Assembly (NCBI GenBank): GCA_964465665.1 | Contig: CAYXKM010000234.1 | Location: 1-7,985 of the forward strand | Source of the DNA: JAKEGN01 sp964465665 | GTDB taxonomy: Bacteria; Pseudomonadota; Gammaproteobacteria; Steroidobacterales; Woeseiaceae | DNA: 7,985 nt | Direction of reading: 5' to 3' | In this document: piece after piece, positions 6,662 through 7,985 of the stretch | Layout: each line of letters begins with the position of its first letter | Numbering within the stretch: the stretch's first letter is position 1 | Notes under the pieces: generated by a model | The model's input: the letters and a program-made list of their open reading frames with translations, nothing else | Database searches by the model: none | Told to the model about the DNA's origin: nothing | Program-made: the position numbers and the translations under genes

Positions 6662-6727
6662 TCGGCAATGGCGAAGCATTCGACGCGCGGTCCCGGTCGG
6701 CCCGGGCAGGCCCGACATGCCGGCGGA

Positions 6728-6756
6728 CTTGAATTTCTTCGCCCCGACCCCCAAAC
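6728..6756 (+). promoter_or_regulatory. Sigma-32 (heat-shock) promoter of grpE
   Basis: CTTGAA (6728-6733), 15 bases, then CCCCAAAC (6749-6756) fits the RpoH consensus CTTGAA(A)-N(13-15)-CCCCATnT, with full -35 and CCCCA of the -10 matched. The predicted start of transcription is near 6763, giving a leader of about 60 bases. The rest of the hrcA/grpE gap holds GC-rich short inverted repeats (for example GTCGG 6696-6700 with CCGAC 6712-6716) but no convincing terminator. Confidence 0.72.
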
Positions 6757-6776
6757 CTTCATGCTGAAATCAACAT

Positions 6777-6794
6777 CGGTCGTCTGGGCGACCG
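6777..6794 (+). other. Hairpin in the grpE leader
   Basis: CGGTCG (6777-6782) and CGACCG (6789-6794) form a perfect six-pair stem with loop TCTGGG. It lies within the predicted grpE 5' leader, 30 bases before the ATG and 16 before the GGAG ribosome-binding site. No uridine run follows, so it is not a terminator. It could protect the transcript's 5' end or may be chance in GC-rich DNA. Confidence 0.4.
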
Positions 6795-6824
6795 CAATCT
6801 TGTGACATCCGGAGCCGTAGAATA

Positions 6825-7400
6825 ATGAGCGGGAAGCCGAAACAGGCCGATATTGCCAATGACGAGACACCGGCTGACGCAGGCACCTCGGACCCATCCG
6901 CAGCTGACTCCCAAGGTATGGCGGGATCGGCACAGGACCAGGCGTTGGCGGACCTCAAAGCGCTGGCGGACGAAAACTGGGACAAATACGTACGCGCCGC
7001 TGCGGAACTCGACAATGTTCGCAAACGCGCGCAAAGGGATGTCGAAAACGCCCGAAAATTTGCCCTGGAGCGTTTCGCCACTGACCTGCTGGCGGTACGT
7101 GACAGCCTGGAACTCGGACTGACGGCAGGCGACCCGGCTGATGCCACGGCCATCGGGGAGGGCATCGAGGCCACGCTGAAGCTGCTGACATCGACCATGC
7201 AGCAGTTCGGCATCCATGAAATCGACCCGCAGGGCGAGCCGTTCGACCCACACCTGCACGAAGCAGTGAGCATGCAGCCGTCTTTCGACCTTGAACCTGG
7301 GTCTGTCCTGGCCGTCCTTCAGAAGGGCTATACCCTGAATGGGCGCCTCTTGCGGCCGGCAAGGGTCGTGGTTGTGGCCGAGCAGGCAGGGAGCGTATGA
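6825..7400 (+). CDS. grpE: Nucleotide exchange factor GrpE
   Basis: 191-residue homodimeric cochaperone that releases ADP from DnaK and, through melting of its helices, acts as a heat sensor in the DnaK cycle. The N-terminal 35 or so residues are acidic, Ala/Asp-rich and probably disordered. Residues about 38-95 form the long dimerising helix (DENWDKYVRAAAELDNVRKRAQRD, with the conserved ELDN and KRAQRD). The C-terminal beta wing that contacts DnaK shows the GrpE signature from FDPHLHEAV (140-148) through VLAVLQKGY to LRPARVVV (176-183). The ATG at 6825 has GGAG at 6811-6814, ten bases away. It has its own sigma-32-type promoter and sits 96 bp before dnaK, which has a second one. The order hrcA-grpE-dnaK is the conserved heat-shock cluster. 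Confidence 0.96.
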   Translation: MSGKPKQADIANDETPADAGTSDPSAADSQGMAGSAQDQALADLKALADENWDKYVRAAAELDNVRKRAQRDVENARKFALERFATDLLAVRDSLELGLTAGDPADATAIGEGIEATLKLLTSTMQQFGIHEIDPQGEPFDPHLHEAVSMQPSFDLEPGSVLAVLQKGYTLNGRLLRPARVVVVAEQAGSV

Positions 7401-7414
7401 AAATGCCGCTCTGC
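7386..7414 (+). other. Inverted repeat over the grpE stop codon
   Basis: GAGCG (7391-7395) pairs with CGCTC (7407-7411), extended by GCA (7386-7388) with TGC (7412-7414) past a two-base bulge. The loop contains the grpE TGA. No uridine tract follows, so read-through into dnaK seems likely. Could be chance. Confidence 0.25.
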
Positions 7415-7428
7415 AGGTAACTGGAATG

Positions 7429-7456
7429 CTTGAAACCGGCCGACGCGGCCCCACCT
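7429..7456 (+). promoter_or_regulatory. Sigma-32 (heat-shock) promoter of dnaK
   Basis: CTTGAAA (7429-7435), 13 bases, then CCCCACCT (7449-7456) differs from the RpoH consensus CTTGAAA / CCCCATnT at one defined position, with ideal spacing. The predicted transcription start is near 7463, giving a leader of about 34 bases. A perfect dyad GGCCG-ACG-CGGCC (7438-7450) fills the spacer. It is not CIRCE. Confidence 0.78.
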
Positions 7457-7473
7457 ATCAGCCAGTTTAGTTT

Positions 7474-7487
7474 TTTCCAAGCGGAGA
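7474..7487 (+). promoter_or_regulatory. Candidate thermometer-like hairpin over the dnaK ribosome-binding site
   Basis: In the predicted dnaK leader, TTTCC (7474-7478) at the end of a six-T run can pair with GGAGA (7483-7487), which contains the Shine-Dalgarno GGAG, around a four-base loop AAGC. The stem has two G-C, two A-U and one G-U pair, weak enough to melt on warming, and it resembles FourU-type thermometers. A competing CGG/CCG hairpin (7482-7491) also covers the site. This is a pattern-based inference only. Confidence 0.35.
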
Positions 7488-7496
7488 TCCGAATTT

Positions 7497-7985
7497 ATGG
7501 GAAAGGTTATCGGCATCGACCTGGGCACCACCAATTCCTGCGTAGCAGTGATGGAAGGCAACAAGCCCAAGGTCATCGAGAACAGCGAGGGTGATCGCAC
7601 AACGCCTTCGATCGTGGCGTTCACCAAGGACGATCAGGTGCTGGTGGGGCAGTCCGCGAAACGGCAGGCAGTCACCAATCCGCGCAACACCCTGCATGCG
7701 ATCAAGCGCCTTATTGGCCGTCGTTTCGATGACGAGGTCGTACAGCGGGACATCGCCATGGTGCCTTACAAAATTACCAAGGCCGACAACGGCGACGCGT
7801 GGGTCGAAGTCAATGGCACCAAAATGGCGCCGCCGGAGATTTCGGCACGCGTGCTGATGAAGATGAAAAAGACCGCAGAGGACTACCTGGGTCACGAAGT
7901 GACCGAGGCTGTAGTCACCGTGCCGGCCTATTTCAATGATTCGCAGCGCCAGGCGACCAAGGACGCAGGAAAAATCGCCGGCCTG
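7497..7985 (+). CDS. dnaK: Molecular chaperone DnaK (Hsp70), 3'-partial
   Basis: N-terminal 163 residues of the ATP-driven Hsp70 chaperone, cut off by the window end with the frame still open. The start ATG at 7497 has GGAG at 7483-7486 at good spacing. The actin-like nucleotide-binding domain begins MGKVIGIDLGTTNSCVAV, with phosphate loop 1 (D8, T11-T12 region) and C15 as in E. coli. GDRTTPSIVAF (32-42), the catalytic K70 in AIKRLIGRRF, NGDAWVEV (98-105), and VPAYFNDSQRQATKDAG (142-158), with the interdomain-signalling P143 and R151, are all present. Every residue I could compare with E. coli DnaK in these motifs agrees, including numbering. It is preceded by its own sigma-32-type promoter and follows grpE, its exchange factor; dnaJ is expected downstream but is outside the window. 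Confidence 0.98.
   Translation, partial: MGKVIGIDLGTTNSCVAVMEGNKPKVIENSEGDRTTPSIVAFTKDDQVLVGQSAKRQAVTNPRNTLHAIKRLIGRRFDDEVVQRDIAMVPYKITKADNGDAWVEVNGTKMAPPEISARVLMKMKKTAEDYLGHEVTEAVVTVPAYFNDSQRQATKDAGKIAGL

Noticed and set aside
6696..6716. GC-rich inverted repeat after hrcA as an intrinsic terminator
   Set aside because: Only a five-pair stem with a large loop and no T run; the sigma-32 promoter follows directly.
1..7985. CRISPR arrays, IS elements, tRNA/rRNA genes, attachment sites
   Set aside because: No direct-repeat arrays, transposase frames, terminal repeats or RNA-gene signatures were seen; the gene content is core chromosomal throughout.

Overview
The window looks like an ordinary chromosomal housekeeping segment from a gammaproteobacterium. 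The DNA is moderately GC-rich by eye. Every gene is recognisable, they are tightly packed, and the order (ratA-rnfH / bamE / fur / recN, then grpE-dnaK) matches the conserved bamE-fur-recN-grpE-dnaK neighbourhood of Pseudomonas, Xanthomonas and relatives. Fur closely resembles the Pseudomonas form (one cysteine where E. coli has a CxxC), and DnaK closely resembles E. coli DnaK over the part present. The presence of hrcA and an NSS transporter next to ratA argues against Escherichia or Pseudomonas. A Xanthomonas-, Woeseia- or Chromatiales-like lineage is possible, but I cannot fix the genus.

Layout: 1-1142 (+) 3' part of a sodium:neurotransmitter-symporter family transporter, its start lying outside the window; 1157-1600 (+) ratA; 1607-1900 (+) rnfH; 1907-2233 (-) bamE, a small outer-membrane lipoprotein of the BAM complex; 2400-2819 (+) fur; 2835-4526 (-) recN; 4530-5429 (-) nadK; 5594-6661 (+) hrcA; 6825-7400 (+) grpE; 7497-7985 (+) dnaK, cut by the window end. 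No gene-free stretch exceeds 300 bases. The longest gaps are 2234-2399 (bamE/fur), 5430-5593 (nadK/hrcA) and 6662-6824 (hrcA/grpE).

Functional groups: envelope assembly and iron control (bamE and fur, divergent); NAD phosphorylation and double-strand-break repair (nadK-recN, one operon by spacing); and heat-shock control plus the DnaK chaperone system (hrcA, grpE, dnaK). Both grpE and dnaK are preceded by good sigma-32-type promoters. No CIRCE operator for HrcA is visible near any heat-shock gene here.

I found no novel defence, mobile or biosynthetic system. The points most worth a second look are regulatory: a short U-rich hairpin that could mask the dnaK ribosome-binding site (thermometer-like), the paired sigma-32 promoters alongside an hrcA gene without CIRCE, and compact hairpins that span both stop codons at each of the two convergent gene junctions (rnfH/bamE and fur/recN).
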